Both the position numbers and the translations under genes were made by a program. A model generated the notes under the pieces. The model was not told the DNA's origin, made no database searches, and saw only the letters and a program-made list of their open reading frames with translations. This document shows positions 1 through 6,488 of a stretch of DNA of 6,655 nucleotides, in pieces. The first letter of the stretch is position 1. Each line of letters opens with the position of its first letter. This DNA is from Candidatus Krumholzibacteriia bacterium (GTDB lineage Bacteria; Krumholzibacteriota; Krumholzibacteriia; LZORAL124-64-63), in assembly GCA_030632925.1 (NCBI GenBank), contig DAOVTU010000168.1, positions 1 through 6,655 on the forward strand, read 5' to 3'.

Positions 1-197
1 CAGATACCGCCGGTGAGAACTTCGTCGAAAGCCCTGGGTGCCAACTGGCTGAGGCCTTCCCTGTCCCACCGGCGGTGAACTGTTTCAATATCGCTGTCAT
101 CCAGGCCGATCACATGGGCGCCTTGCCGGCGCAGCAGGCCACCGGCTGCGCAACCACTGCGCGCCAGACCCACCACCCAACAGAGTTTGCCCTTCAT
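1..197 (-). CDS. murD: UDP-N-acetylmuramoyl-L-alanine--D-glutamate ligase (MurD), N-terminal fragment
   Basis: Partial gene: 65 complete codons and two bases before the left edge. MurD is the cytoplasmic ATP-dependent ligase that adds D-glutamate to UDP-MurNAc-L-Ala, the second residue of the peptidoglycan stem peptide. The visible part is the N-terminal nucleotide-sugar-binding Rossmann-like domain. It opens MKGKLCWVVGLARSG and continues to a GAHVIGLDDSD stretch at residues 26-36, which matches the family's glycine-rich loop (G-L-A-R-S-G, residues 10-15) followed by a strand ending in acidic residues. The ATP-binding P-loop and catalytic domains lie outside the window. The ATG at 197 is chosen because a good Shine-Dalgarno sequence lies 6-7 bases upstream and the family motif starts at the expected distance. 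It follows mraY after an 18-base gap, the usual mraY-murD order, which supports the call. Identity rests on a short fragment plus context. Confidence 0.9.
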   Translation of the reverse strand, partial: MKGKLCWVVGLARSGCAAGGLLRRQGAHVIGLDDSDIETVHRRWDREGLSQLAPRAFDEVLTGGI

Positions 198-203
198 GTC
201 CGG

Positions 204-210
204 CCCTCTC
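204..210 (-). promoter_or_regulatory. Ribosome binding site of murD
   Basis: On the minus strand the short gap after the mraY stop codon contains GAGAGGG, 6 bases before the murD ATG at 197. It is a good match to the anti-Shine-Dalgarno complement and supports this start codon. It suggests that murD can be initiated independently and not only by coupling to mraY. Confidence 0.7.
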
Positions 211-215
211 ACTAC

Positions 216-1304
216 TTACTGCAGCTTGATGGACGACATGCCCACCAGCAAAAGCAAAATGCCCACGATCCAGAACCGCACCACGACCTGGGTTTCGGAC
301 CATCCGGTCAATTCGAAATGATGATGCAGGGGCGCCATGCGGAACAACCGCTCGCCCTTGGTGCGTCGGAACCACAGCACCTGCAGCATGACCGAAACGG
401 CCTCAACCACAAAAATGCCGCCGATGACCACGAGCAGAAATTCCTTCTTCACCAGGATGGCCACCGTGCCGAGGGCCCCGCCCAAAGCCAGGCTGCCCGT
501 ATCGCCCATGAAAATCCGGGCAGGATGTGCGTTGAACCACAAAAAGCCGATGCCCGCCCCGACCACCGCGGCGCAGTACACCGTCAACTCGCCCGCTTCG
601 GGCAGGTTCAGCATGTTCAGGTAGTCGGCAAAAACCGCGTGGCCCGTCAGGTAGGAAATCACCGCGTAGCCAGCAAAAGCGAGAGAGCTGAGTCCGATGG
701 CCAAGCCGTCCAGGCCGTCCGAAAGGTTCACCGCATTGCTGGTCCCGGTGACCACCAGCACCACCAGCGGAATGTAGAACCAGCCCCAGTTGATGAGCAC
801 GTCTTTCAGGAAAGGCACGCTGGTCTGCGTGACCAGAGCGCCGTCTCCACCGCCAAAATACAACACGCCGCCCAGCAGCAAACCATAGCTGACCTGCCCC
901 ACCAGCTTGAAGCGGCCGATCATGCCCTTGGGCCGTTTCTTGACCACCTTCAGGTAGTCGTCAATGAAACCGATGATGCCCATCCAGATGGTGCCCAACA
1001 GGGCCAGCAGCACGAAGCGGTTGGAAAGATCAGCCCACAACAGGGTCGGAATCACGATGGCCGTCAGCACCAGCACGCCACCCATGGTCGGGGTGCCGGC
1101 TTTTTTCTGGTGATGCTCCGGACCATCGCTGTCGATGGTTTCGCCAATCTGCAGGGCCTCCAGTTTGCGGATAACCCAGCCGCCAAAAATGAAGCAGATC
1201 AACAGCGCGGTCACCGTGGCGTAGGCCGACCGGAAGGTGATGTACTTAAAAACGTTGAACAACGCGTAGTGTTCGCTCAACGGATACAGCAGATGATAAA
1301 ACAT
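216..1304 (-). CDS. mraY: Phospho-N-acetylmuramoyl-pentapeptide-transferase (MraY)
   Basis: Complete 362-residue integral membrane enzyme, a typical length for the family. It transfers phospho-MurNAc-pentapeptide from the UDP precursor to undecaprenyl phosphate, giving lipid I at the inner face of the cytoplasmic membrane. Many hydrophobic segments alternate with short charged loops, as expected for about ten transmembrane helices. Visible family motifs in order: HHQKKAGTPTMGG (residues 64-76); the Asp pair in GFIDDYLKV (112-120, D115-D116), linked to Mg2+ and substrate binding; NLSDGLDGLA (193-202); FNAHPARIFMGDTGS (257-271) with the conserved D268; and the histidine loop MAPLHHHFELTGW (323-335). 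The family more often has NLTDGLDG, so S196 is a conservative change. The ATG at 1304 is favoured over upstream in-frame starts because those lie inside murF, and the protein from 1304 begins with the usual short N-terminus before FNVFKYITFR. It lies 11 bases after murF. This is the known target of tunicamycin and muraymycin-type inhibitors. Confidence 0.98.
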   Translation of the reverse strand: MFYHLLYPLSEHYALFNVFKYITFRSAYATVTALLICFIFGGWVIRKLEALQIGETIDSDGPEHHQKKAGTPTMGGVLVLTAIVIPTLLWADLSNRFVLLALLGTIWMGIIGFIDDYLKVVKKRPKGMIGRFKLVGQVSYGLLLGGVLYFGGGDGALVTQTSVPFLKDVLINWGWFYIPLVVLVVTGTSNAVNLSDGLDGLAIGLSSLAFAGYAVISYLTGHAVFADYLNMLNLPEAGELTVYCAAVVGAGIGFLWFNAHPARIFMGDTGSLALGGALGTVAILVKKEFLLVVIGGIFVVEAVSVMLQVLWFRRTKGERLFRMAPLHHHFELTGWSETQVVVRFWIVGILLLLVGMSSIKLQ

Positions 1305-1313
1305 GGACGCCAG

Positions 1314-1317
1314 CCTC
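1314..1317 (-). promoter_or_regulatory. Ribosome binding site of mraY, overlapping the murF stop codon
   Basis: Minus-strand sequence reads TGAGG at the end of murF: the last two bases of the TGA stop (1318-1316) form the start of a GAGG core, 9 bases before the mraY ATG at 1304. A ribosome finishing murF would sit on this site, which fits termination-reinitiation. The core is only four bases, so this is a moderate call. Confidence 0.5.
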
Positions 1318-2818
1318 AGATCTGGGTTTCGTCGGACTTGTCGGATTCCTCGCAGGCCGCAGCCAGCAGGGGGAGAATCTTTTCCATGGCCGCGCTGCGC
1401 GAGCCCTTGATCAGGATGCGGTCGCCAGGTCGAGTACGACTCGCCAGCCAGCCCGCCGCCACGTCCTGCGTCGCGCAATAATGGCCACCGCCGCCCATGG
1501 CGTCAAAACCTTCGCTCAGGGCCCGGGCCTGCGTGCCCACTGCCACCAGGATATCCAGCGCCGTGGCACCCAGTTGCCGCCCCGTTTCGCGGTGAATTTC
1601 CACCGCGTCGGGACCCAACTCAGCCATGTGCCCGAGCACTGCAAAAGTGCGCCCGGCCATCTGGCCACCGCCAAGATCCAACAGGGACTGCACGGCCGCA
1701 GTCATACTGCCCGGGTTCGCGTTATAGGCATCATCCAGCACGATACGTCCTGCAATTTCCAGTTTCACGCCGCGGTGAGGGCTGCCTATGAAGGCGCCCA
1801 GACCCTGGCGTATTTCGTCATCGGTGGCGCCCAACTCGCGGGCGGCCAAAATCGCCATGGCCAGATTGGCCGCATTGTGTTCGCCGGGCAAGGGCACCGG
1901 CCAGGCCACCCCGTCCAGCAACAGGCTCGCGCCTTCTACATCATTCTGACCGGACCATTGATGGTCGCCGGTATTCTGTCCGCACGAAACCACTTTGCTG
2001 CCTGCGCGGGCTTGCCATTGGGGCCAGCCCGGGCTGTCGGTATTGAGGATCGCGGTGCCGTCTGTACCCAGATGATCCAGCAACTCACCCTTGCCAACTA
2101 TGATTCCCTCCAGCGAGCCAAACTCGGCCAGATGGGCCGGCGACGCATTGGTGATCACACCCACATCGGGTTTGGCCAGGCCAGCCAGGTAGTCGATCTC
2201 GCCCACGGCCGAGGCGCCCATTTCGATGACCGCAAACCGGTGCTCGGGCCGCAAGCCTAGCAGTGTCAGCGGCAAGCCCAGATGATTGTTGAAATTGCCG
2301 GCCGTGGCGTGGGTCGGCCCGGCGCCAGCCAGCACCGCCGCCAGAAAATCCTTGGTCGTGGTTTTGCCGTTGGTGCCGGTGACTCCCACCACGCGCACCG
2401 CCAGACGATTGCGCCAGGAGCTAGCCAAAAACGCCAGAGCGGCCTGGGCATCGGTGCAGAGCAGGGCCCCTGCTTCGGGGGCAGCTTCGGCACCCTGCAA
2501 GGGGTCCTCGCCGGCCGCCACATCAGTCAGCACCCAACCGCCACGGGCCAGCCACGCTGCCGCAAATTGGCGGCCGTGCACATGTTCGCCGGGCAGGGCA
2601 ATAAAAAGTTCGCCAGCCTCCAGCAGACGCGAGTCCAACCGGGCGCCGGCAAAAGTATTGTCCACCAGGCCAACGGTGTCTTCCGGACTATGAGCAACCA
2701 TACCACCGGGGCCGGACAAGAGAACAGACTGCAGCAATCCCGCCTCATGCAACAGGGAGACCGCCTCACTCAGGGCAAAACCCCAAGCCGGTCCTTTGGC
2801 TGTCACCGCGGCGTTCAT
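1316..2818 (-). CDS. murF: UDP-N-acetylmuramoyl-tripeptide--D-alanyl-D-alanine ligase (MurF)
   Basis: Complete 500-residue cytoplasmic Mur ligase. It uses ATP to join D-Ala-D-Ala to the UDP-MurNAc-tripeptide, completing the pentapeptide that MraY uses next. Motifs in order: LDSRLLEAGELFIAL (61-75) of the N-terminal substrate domain; P-loop GTNGKTTT (148-155); NFNNHLGLPLTLL (175-187), a MurF signature; IEMGA (198-202); TNASPAHL (223-230) and the KGE lysine K243; GEHNAANLAMA (312-322); DDAYNANPGSM (362-372), highly characteristic of MurF; LGHMAELG (395-402); and KGSRSAAME (471-479). The N-terminus is longer than usual: DSR falls at residue 62, against about 30 in many homologues. Much of this comes before the start of the recognisable domain. 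H397 sits where D is frequent (LGDM). The start ATG at 2818 shares its A with the murE stop. The C-terminal tail is acidic and serine-rich. The Shine-Dalgarno sequence is weak (GGAAAC about 6-11 bases upstream), so translation probably depends on coupling to murE. Confidence 0.98.
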   Translation of the reverse strand: MNAAVTAKGPAWGFALSEAVSLLHEAGLLQSVLLSGPGGMVAHSPEDTVGLVDNTFAGARLDSRLLEAGELFIALPGEHVHGRQFAAAWLARGGWVLTDVAAGEDPLQGAEAAPEAGALLCTDAQAALAFLASSWRNRLAVRVVGVTGTNGKTTTKDFLAAVLAGAGPTHATAGNFNNHLGLPLTLLGLRPEHRFAVIEMGASAVGEIDYLAGLAKPDVGVITNASPAHLAEFGSLEGIIVGKGELLDHLGTDGTAILNTDSPGWPQWQARAGSKVVSCGQNTGDHQWSGQNDVEGASLLLDGVAWPVPLPGEHNAANLAMAILAARELGATDDEIRQGLGAFIGSPHRGVKLEIAGRIVLDDAYNANPGSMTAAVQSLLDLGGGQMAGRTFAVLGHMAELGPDAVEIHRETGRQLGATALDILVAVGTQARALSEGFDAMGGGGHYCATQDVAAGWLASRTRPGDRILIKGSRSAAMEKILPLLAAACEESDKSDETQI

Positions 2819-4356
2819 CAGCGTGTTTCCGTTTCGTTTGTGCCTTGCCCAGCAACCCACTCCCGCACGATGCGGCGGTCGTCCAGGTCCAGCACCTGGT
2901 CTCCTACGATTTGATAATCTTCGTGTCCCTTACCCGCCACGATGACGATGTCGCCCTCACGCGCGTCAACCAGGGCCGCTTCGATGGCGGCGGTGCGATC
3001 AACCACCACTTCGCATCCGGCGGCCCGCGGGTTGGCCACGGCCTCATAGCCGGCCACAATGTCGGCACAGATCGCCTGCGGGTCTTCGCTGCGCGGGTTG
3101 TCCGACGTGATCCAAACCCGGTCACTGCCGGCGGCTGCCACCTCGGCCATCAGGGCCCGCTTGCCGCGGTCCCGGTCGCCGCCACAACCAAAAACCAGCA
3201 GCAGGCGCTGGTCGGTCAATTCTTCGCAGGCCGTCAACACGGCGGCCAAGGCGTCATGAGTGTGGGCATAATCCACCACGGCGATGGCGCCGGAGGGCAA
3301 AACAATGCGTTCCAGTCGTCCAGGCACCTGGTCCACGCCAGCCAGGGCCTGCGCGCACTCTTCCGGTTCCAGCCCGAGGCCCAGCCCCGTGGCCAGTGCA
3401 GCCGTCAGGTTCTCGACATTGAAGCGCCCCACCAGAGGGCTCTCGATTTTCCATTCCCGATTCTGCCACATCACCTTTAAACGCGTGCCGGTCAGGGACA
3501 GTTCCGCAGCGGTGACGGTCAACTCGGCTTCGACCCCGGCATTTGGTACGGCGCAATAGCGAATGACCCGCTTGTCGCCGGTATCCAGCTTGGCCAGATG
3601 GGCATCGCCCACATTCAGCACCAGCGCGCCCGGCAAGCCGGTGCCCACGCCCACTTCGCCAGCGTGCAGAAATTCCATAATCCGGGCTTTGGCGGCCAGG
3701 TATTCACCCATGTCGGCGTGGTAGTCGAGGTGGTCGCGGCCCAGATTGGTCATCACGGCCACATCCAGGCCCAGGCCTGCGGTGCGCTGTTGGTCCAAGG
3801 CATGGGAAGACAATTCCATGGCCACGCTGCGGCAATTGTTCTGCACCATGCGGCCTAGAAAATTGTAAAAAACCGGACCACCCGGCGTGGTCAAAGGAGC
3901 ATCTTGAACCGTGTCACCGTCGTCGTAGCGGATGGTCCCCAACAGACCACACGGCCCGTGCAATGAACGCAATAATTCCTGCACCAGGAACGCTGTCGTG
4001 GTCTTGCCGTTGGTGCCGGTGATGGCCACGGTCCACAGGTTGCGGTCGGGTGCCCCATGCAGGGCCCGGGCCACCAGGGCAGGCACGGCACGGGAATTGG
4101 GGCAGCGCACGGCTGTCGCACCGGCCGGGATTTCGTCGGTAAAACTGTCTTCGACCACCACGGCAGGCGAACCGGCTGCGATGGCTTGGTCCACAAAGCG
4201 GTGGCCGTCGCCGCCGGTGCCACGCACGGCCACAAAGAGCACACCTGGCCCGGCCTCACGGCTGTCCGCGGTCACGGCGCTGATGGCCAAAGAGGGGTCG
4301 CCTGTCAAGGCAACCCCCGGAACTTCCGAGATCAGATTCTGAAGCGTGAGCGCCAT
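2818..4356 (-). CDS. murE: UDP-N-acetylmuramoyl-L-alanyl-D-glutamate--2,6-diaminopimelate ligase (MurE)
   Basis: Complete 512-residue cytoplasmic Mur ligase, slightly longer than the roughly 490-500 usual for the family. It adds the third stem-peptide residue to UDP-MurNAc-L-Ala-D-Glu. Motifs in order: ADSR (30-33) in the UDP-substrate domain; P-loop TGTNGKTTT (113-121); TTPGG (156-160); MELSSHALDQQR (180-191), a MurE hallmark; NLGRDHLDYH (204-213); KARIM (223-227), whose K223 is expected to be the carbamylated lysine; GCGGDRDRGKR (390-400); DNPRSEDP (419-426); and GKGHEDYQ (475-482). In this family DNPR marks enzymes that select meso-diaminopimelate over lysine. Two departures from the usual motifs are VDYAHTHDAL (361-370), where YAHTPD is the norm, and GKRALM where GKRPLM is common. 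The start ATG at 4356 shares its A with the ftsI TGA; longer in-frame starts would lie inside ftsI and precede no family homology. A GGGGAG ribosome site lies 10 bases upstream. Confidence 0.98.
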   Translation of the reverse strand: MALTLQNLISEVPGVALTGDPSLAISAVTADSREAGPGVLFVAVRGTGGDGHRFVDQAIAAGSPAVVVEDSFTDEIPAGATAVRCPNSRAVPALVARALHGAPDRNLWTVAITGTNGKTTTAFLVQELLRSLHGPCGLLGTIRYDDGDTVQDAPLTTPGGPVFYNFLGRMVQNNCRSVAMELSSHALDQQRTAGLGLDVAVMTNLGRDHLDYHADMGEYLAAKARIMEFLHAGEVGVGTGLPGALVLNVGDAHLAKLDTGDKRVIRYCAVPNAGVEAELTVTAAELSLTGTRLKVMWQNREWKIESPLVGRFNVENLTAALATGLGLGLEPEECAQALAGVDQVPGRLERIVLPSGAIAVVDYAHTHDALAAVLTACEELTDQRLLLVFGCGGDRDRGKRALMAEVAAAGSDRVWITSDNPRSEDPQAICADIVAGYEAVANPRAAGCEVVVDRTAAIEAALVDAREGDIVIVAGKGHEDYQIVGDQVLDLDDRRIVREWVAGQGTNETETR

Positions 4357-6488
4357 CAGAGTCGATCTCCCCGCAATATCACGGTCACCCCACCCCGGCC
4401 CCAGGTTTGGCCGGGACGCACATTCTGGTTCACGACATAGCCCACACCCTGCACCAAAATCGGCACCTTCAGGCGGGCGGCCAGGCTGCGCACCTGCCGA
4501 TTGCTCAGGCCGGCGAAGTCCGGACACAGGCCGGGCGACACAGCCACACCAGATTCGATTTGCTCGACCACCGACAGGGTGACCAGGGAACCGGGCTCAC
4601 AACGGGTGCCGGCCGCAGGAATCTGTTGCATGACCCGGCCGTCCCGTTCGGCGCCGGCAATGACCAGACCCTGGGCGCCGAGACGCTGGGCCGCATTGGA
4701 AACCGACAGGTACATCACGTCGGGCACGGTCACGAGCTTTTGTTCGTCCGGCGCAGAAAACGGCGCAGTGCGCATGCCCGGCACATCGGTCAACCAGTCG
4801 GTCGAGCGCCGCGCATCGCAGACGATGGATTTGAACAGAGGCACAGCGCTCTGAGCGGCGTAATGAGCGATGCCCTTGGGCCGCTCGAGCACCGTCAGCA
4901 CGACCAGGCGCGGATCGTCGATAGGCACCATACCGCCAAAGCTGGCTATGTAGGCACCGGGCGTGTAGCCCTTGCCATCGACACTCATCTGGGCGGTGCC
5001 GGTTTTGCCGCCGGCAGCGATCCAGTCGAGACAGGTGCCGCTGCCGGTACCGTCGATGACCACCCGCGACATCGCTTCGCGCAAAAGAGCTGACAGGGGC
5101 GGGGCCATGACCCGGCGCATGGCCACCGGTTGGACCGTCTCTATGACCCGGCCCCTGTCGTTGCGCACTTCCTTGATATAGCGCGGCGCGTAAAGCGTGC
5201 CGCCGTTGGCCACGCTGCACAGGGCCATGCCCAACTGCAACGATGTGGCGCCGATTTCCTGACCAATGGAGATCGTCTGCAGGGAGCGACCAGACCACTC
5301 GGCCGGTGCCCGCAGCAGACCCGACGACTGATTCGGGTACACCAGCGAAGTCTCCTGACCGAAACCGAAGTTCGTCAGGTCACGGTACAACTCATCGGCT
5401 CGTAAATTGGCCGAAGCCTTGGCAAAATAGACGTTGCTGGACTTGGAAAAAGCCCGCATCAGGTTCAAATCGCCATAGTTGTGGCCGGCGTCATTGCGCA
5501 CGTAGATCTTGTAGCCGGTATTGTTGTCGCAGTTGAACACCGTCTGGGTAGCGATGGCGGCATTGCGCAGCAACGACGCGGTCGAGAAAATCTTGAATAC
5601 CGAACCGGGTTCGAAATATTTGGTGAAGTTCCGGTTCTGCCAGACCATGCCGTCGGCCTGGCTGTTTTTACGTGAATCCACCAGAGGCCAACTGGCCGCA
5701 GCCAGGATGTCTCCGTTGCTCGGGTCCATGACCAGGACCGAGCCCCCGGTAGAGCCGGTCTTCCGGATGGATTCGGCCAACCGGTCTTCACAGATCGCCT
5801 GCAGGTCGGAGTCGACCGTCAGCGTCAGGCTCTGGCCGTGCACTGCTTCTTCAAGCACGACCTGGCCCAAATGTTTTGTCGTCTGTCCGGTGCGAATTTG
5901 ACGGGCTCGTCCCGGCTTGCCCGCCAGGTATCCGTCCAGGCTGCTCTCGAAGCCCGTCTTGCGGATTTCATCCGGATCCTTGCGATAAAATCCGATCAAG
6001 GCGGCGCCCACCCCATCGGTGGGATAGATACGTGAATGGATCGCATCGGCGGTCACGGCCTGCTGACCTTCGCGGGTCAAGCGCAAACGTTGCTCGGTCG
6101 ACAGCACGATATCGCGACCCAACACGGCGTGCGGCGAACCCTTGCGGATGATCTTGCGCCGGATGTCGCGCGCCGGCAGGTCCAGCACTTCGGACAGCAA
6201 CGTGCACAGCTGATCGAGGTTCTTGATGTTACCCTTGGAAACACCGATTTGCCAGGTGGTGACAGAGAGGGCCAGGGGACGACCTTGGCGGTCGTAGAGG
6301 TTGCCACGCTCCGCGTTTGTGGCAATCTCTTTTCCCCACTGGCCCTCAGCAATCGCCTTATATTTTTCGTGCTGAATAACCTGAATATACACCACGCGGG
6401 CGGCCAGAATCAGGCCCGCTACAACCATGATATAACGCAACAACATGAAGCGTCCGTTGACCTTCTGACGATCCTTGCGCTCCTGCAT
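4356..6488 (-). CDS. ftsI: Class B penicillin-binding protein, septal D,D-transpeptidase (FtsI/PBP3 type) with two PASTA repeats
   Basis: Complete 710-residue protein, longer than E. coli FtsI (588) because of its C-terminal extension. It crosslinks peptidoglycan in the periplasm during septation and is a beta-lactam target. Layout: short basic cytoplasmic N-terminus (1-12, QERKDRQKVNGR); one membrane anchor near 15-36; PBP dimerisation/pedestal domain (about 58-215) with the ERGNLYDRQGRPLA motif (60-73); and transpeptidase domain (about 245-555). Catalytic motifs are intact: SVFK with nucleophile S296 in YFEPGSVFKIF, S350-S-N352, and KTGT at 495-498. SIGQEIGATSLQLGMAL (407-423) and ANGG (427-430) are also typical. 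Two PASTA-like repeats follow: VPDVMYLSVSNAAQRL to VTLSV (588-640), and a divergent one from CPDFAGLSNRQV to VTVIL (655-705). The start at 6488 has AAGGGG 7 bases upstream and shares its A with the preceding TAA; the longer in-frame start at 6608 would overlap that gene by 120 bases. Located directly upstream of murE, as in most dcw clusters; spoVD/pbp2B-like naming is an alternative. Confidence 0.96.
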   Translation of the reverse strand: MQERKDRQKVNGRFMLLRYIMVVAGLILAARVVYIQVIQHEKYKAIAEGQWGKEIATNAERGNLYDRQGRPLALSVTTWQIGVSKGNIKNLDQLCTLLSEVLDLPARDIRRKIIRKGSPHAVLGRDIVLSTEQRLRLTREGQQAVTADAIHSRIYPTDGVGAALIGFYRKDPDEIRKTGFESSLDGYLAGKPGRARQIRTGQTTKHLGQVVLEEAVHGQSLTLTVDSDLQAICEDRLAESIRKTGSTGGSVLVMDPSNGDILAAASWPLVDSRKNSQADGMVWQNRNFTKYFEPGSVFKIFSTASLLRNAAIATQTVFNCDNNTGYKIYVRNDAGHNYGDLNLMRAFSKSSNVYFAKASANLRADELYRDLTNFGFGQETSLVYPNQSSGLLRAPAEWSGRSLQTISIGQEIGATSLQLGMALCSVANGGTLYAPRYIKEVRNDRGRVIETVQPVAMRRVMAPPLSALLREAMSRVVIDGTGSGTCLDWIAAGGKTGTAQMSVDGKGYTPGAYIASFGGMVPIDDPRLVVLTVLERPKGIAHYAAQSAVPLFKSIVCDARRSTDWLTDVPGMRTAPFSAPDEQKLVTVPDVMYLSVSNAAQRLGAQGLVIAGAERDGRVMQQIPAAGTRCEPGSLVTLSVVEQIESGVAVSPGLCPDFAGLSNRQVRSLAARLKVPILVQGVGYVVNQNVRPGQTWGRGGVTVILRGDRL
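4367..4372 (-). promoter_or_regulatory. Ribosome binding site of murE, inside ftsI
   Basis: Minus-strand GGGGAG, 10 bases before the murE ATG at 4356 and within the last codons of ftsI. The spacing is a little long, but it is the only strong purine-rich match near the start and supports initiation at the TGATG overlap. Confidence 0.55.

Noticed and set aside
1305..1478. Longer mraY and murF starts (1478 and 2860)
   Set aside because: Both extensions read the preceding gene out of frame and add residues without family similarity; the shorter starts fit the junctions and known N-termini.
75..1481. 468-codon plus-strand open frame opposite mraY, with a second one at 1481-2260
   Set aside because: Both are antisense to conserved mraY and murF. 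Their translations are rich in His, Gln, Arg and Ala with no motif or domain, as expected from the reverse complement of GC-rich genes with strong third-position bias. No ribosome site or homology supports them.
2282..2914. Plus-strand open frames opposite the murF 5' end and the murE 3' end
   Set aside because: They lie antisense to intact, motif-bearing murF and murE, have low-complexity composition and no recognisable family features. The same applies to the plus-strand frames over ftsI (4407-5093 and others).
4357..4527. A longer murE start at 4527
   Set aside because: The additional 57 residues are the out-of-frame reading of the ftsI PASTA region, with no MurE homology. The ATG at 4356 overlaps the ftsI stop and has a ribosome site.
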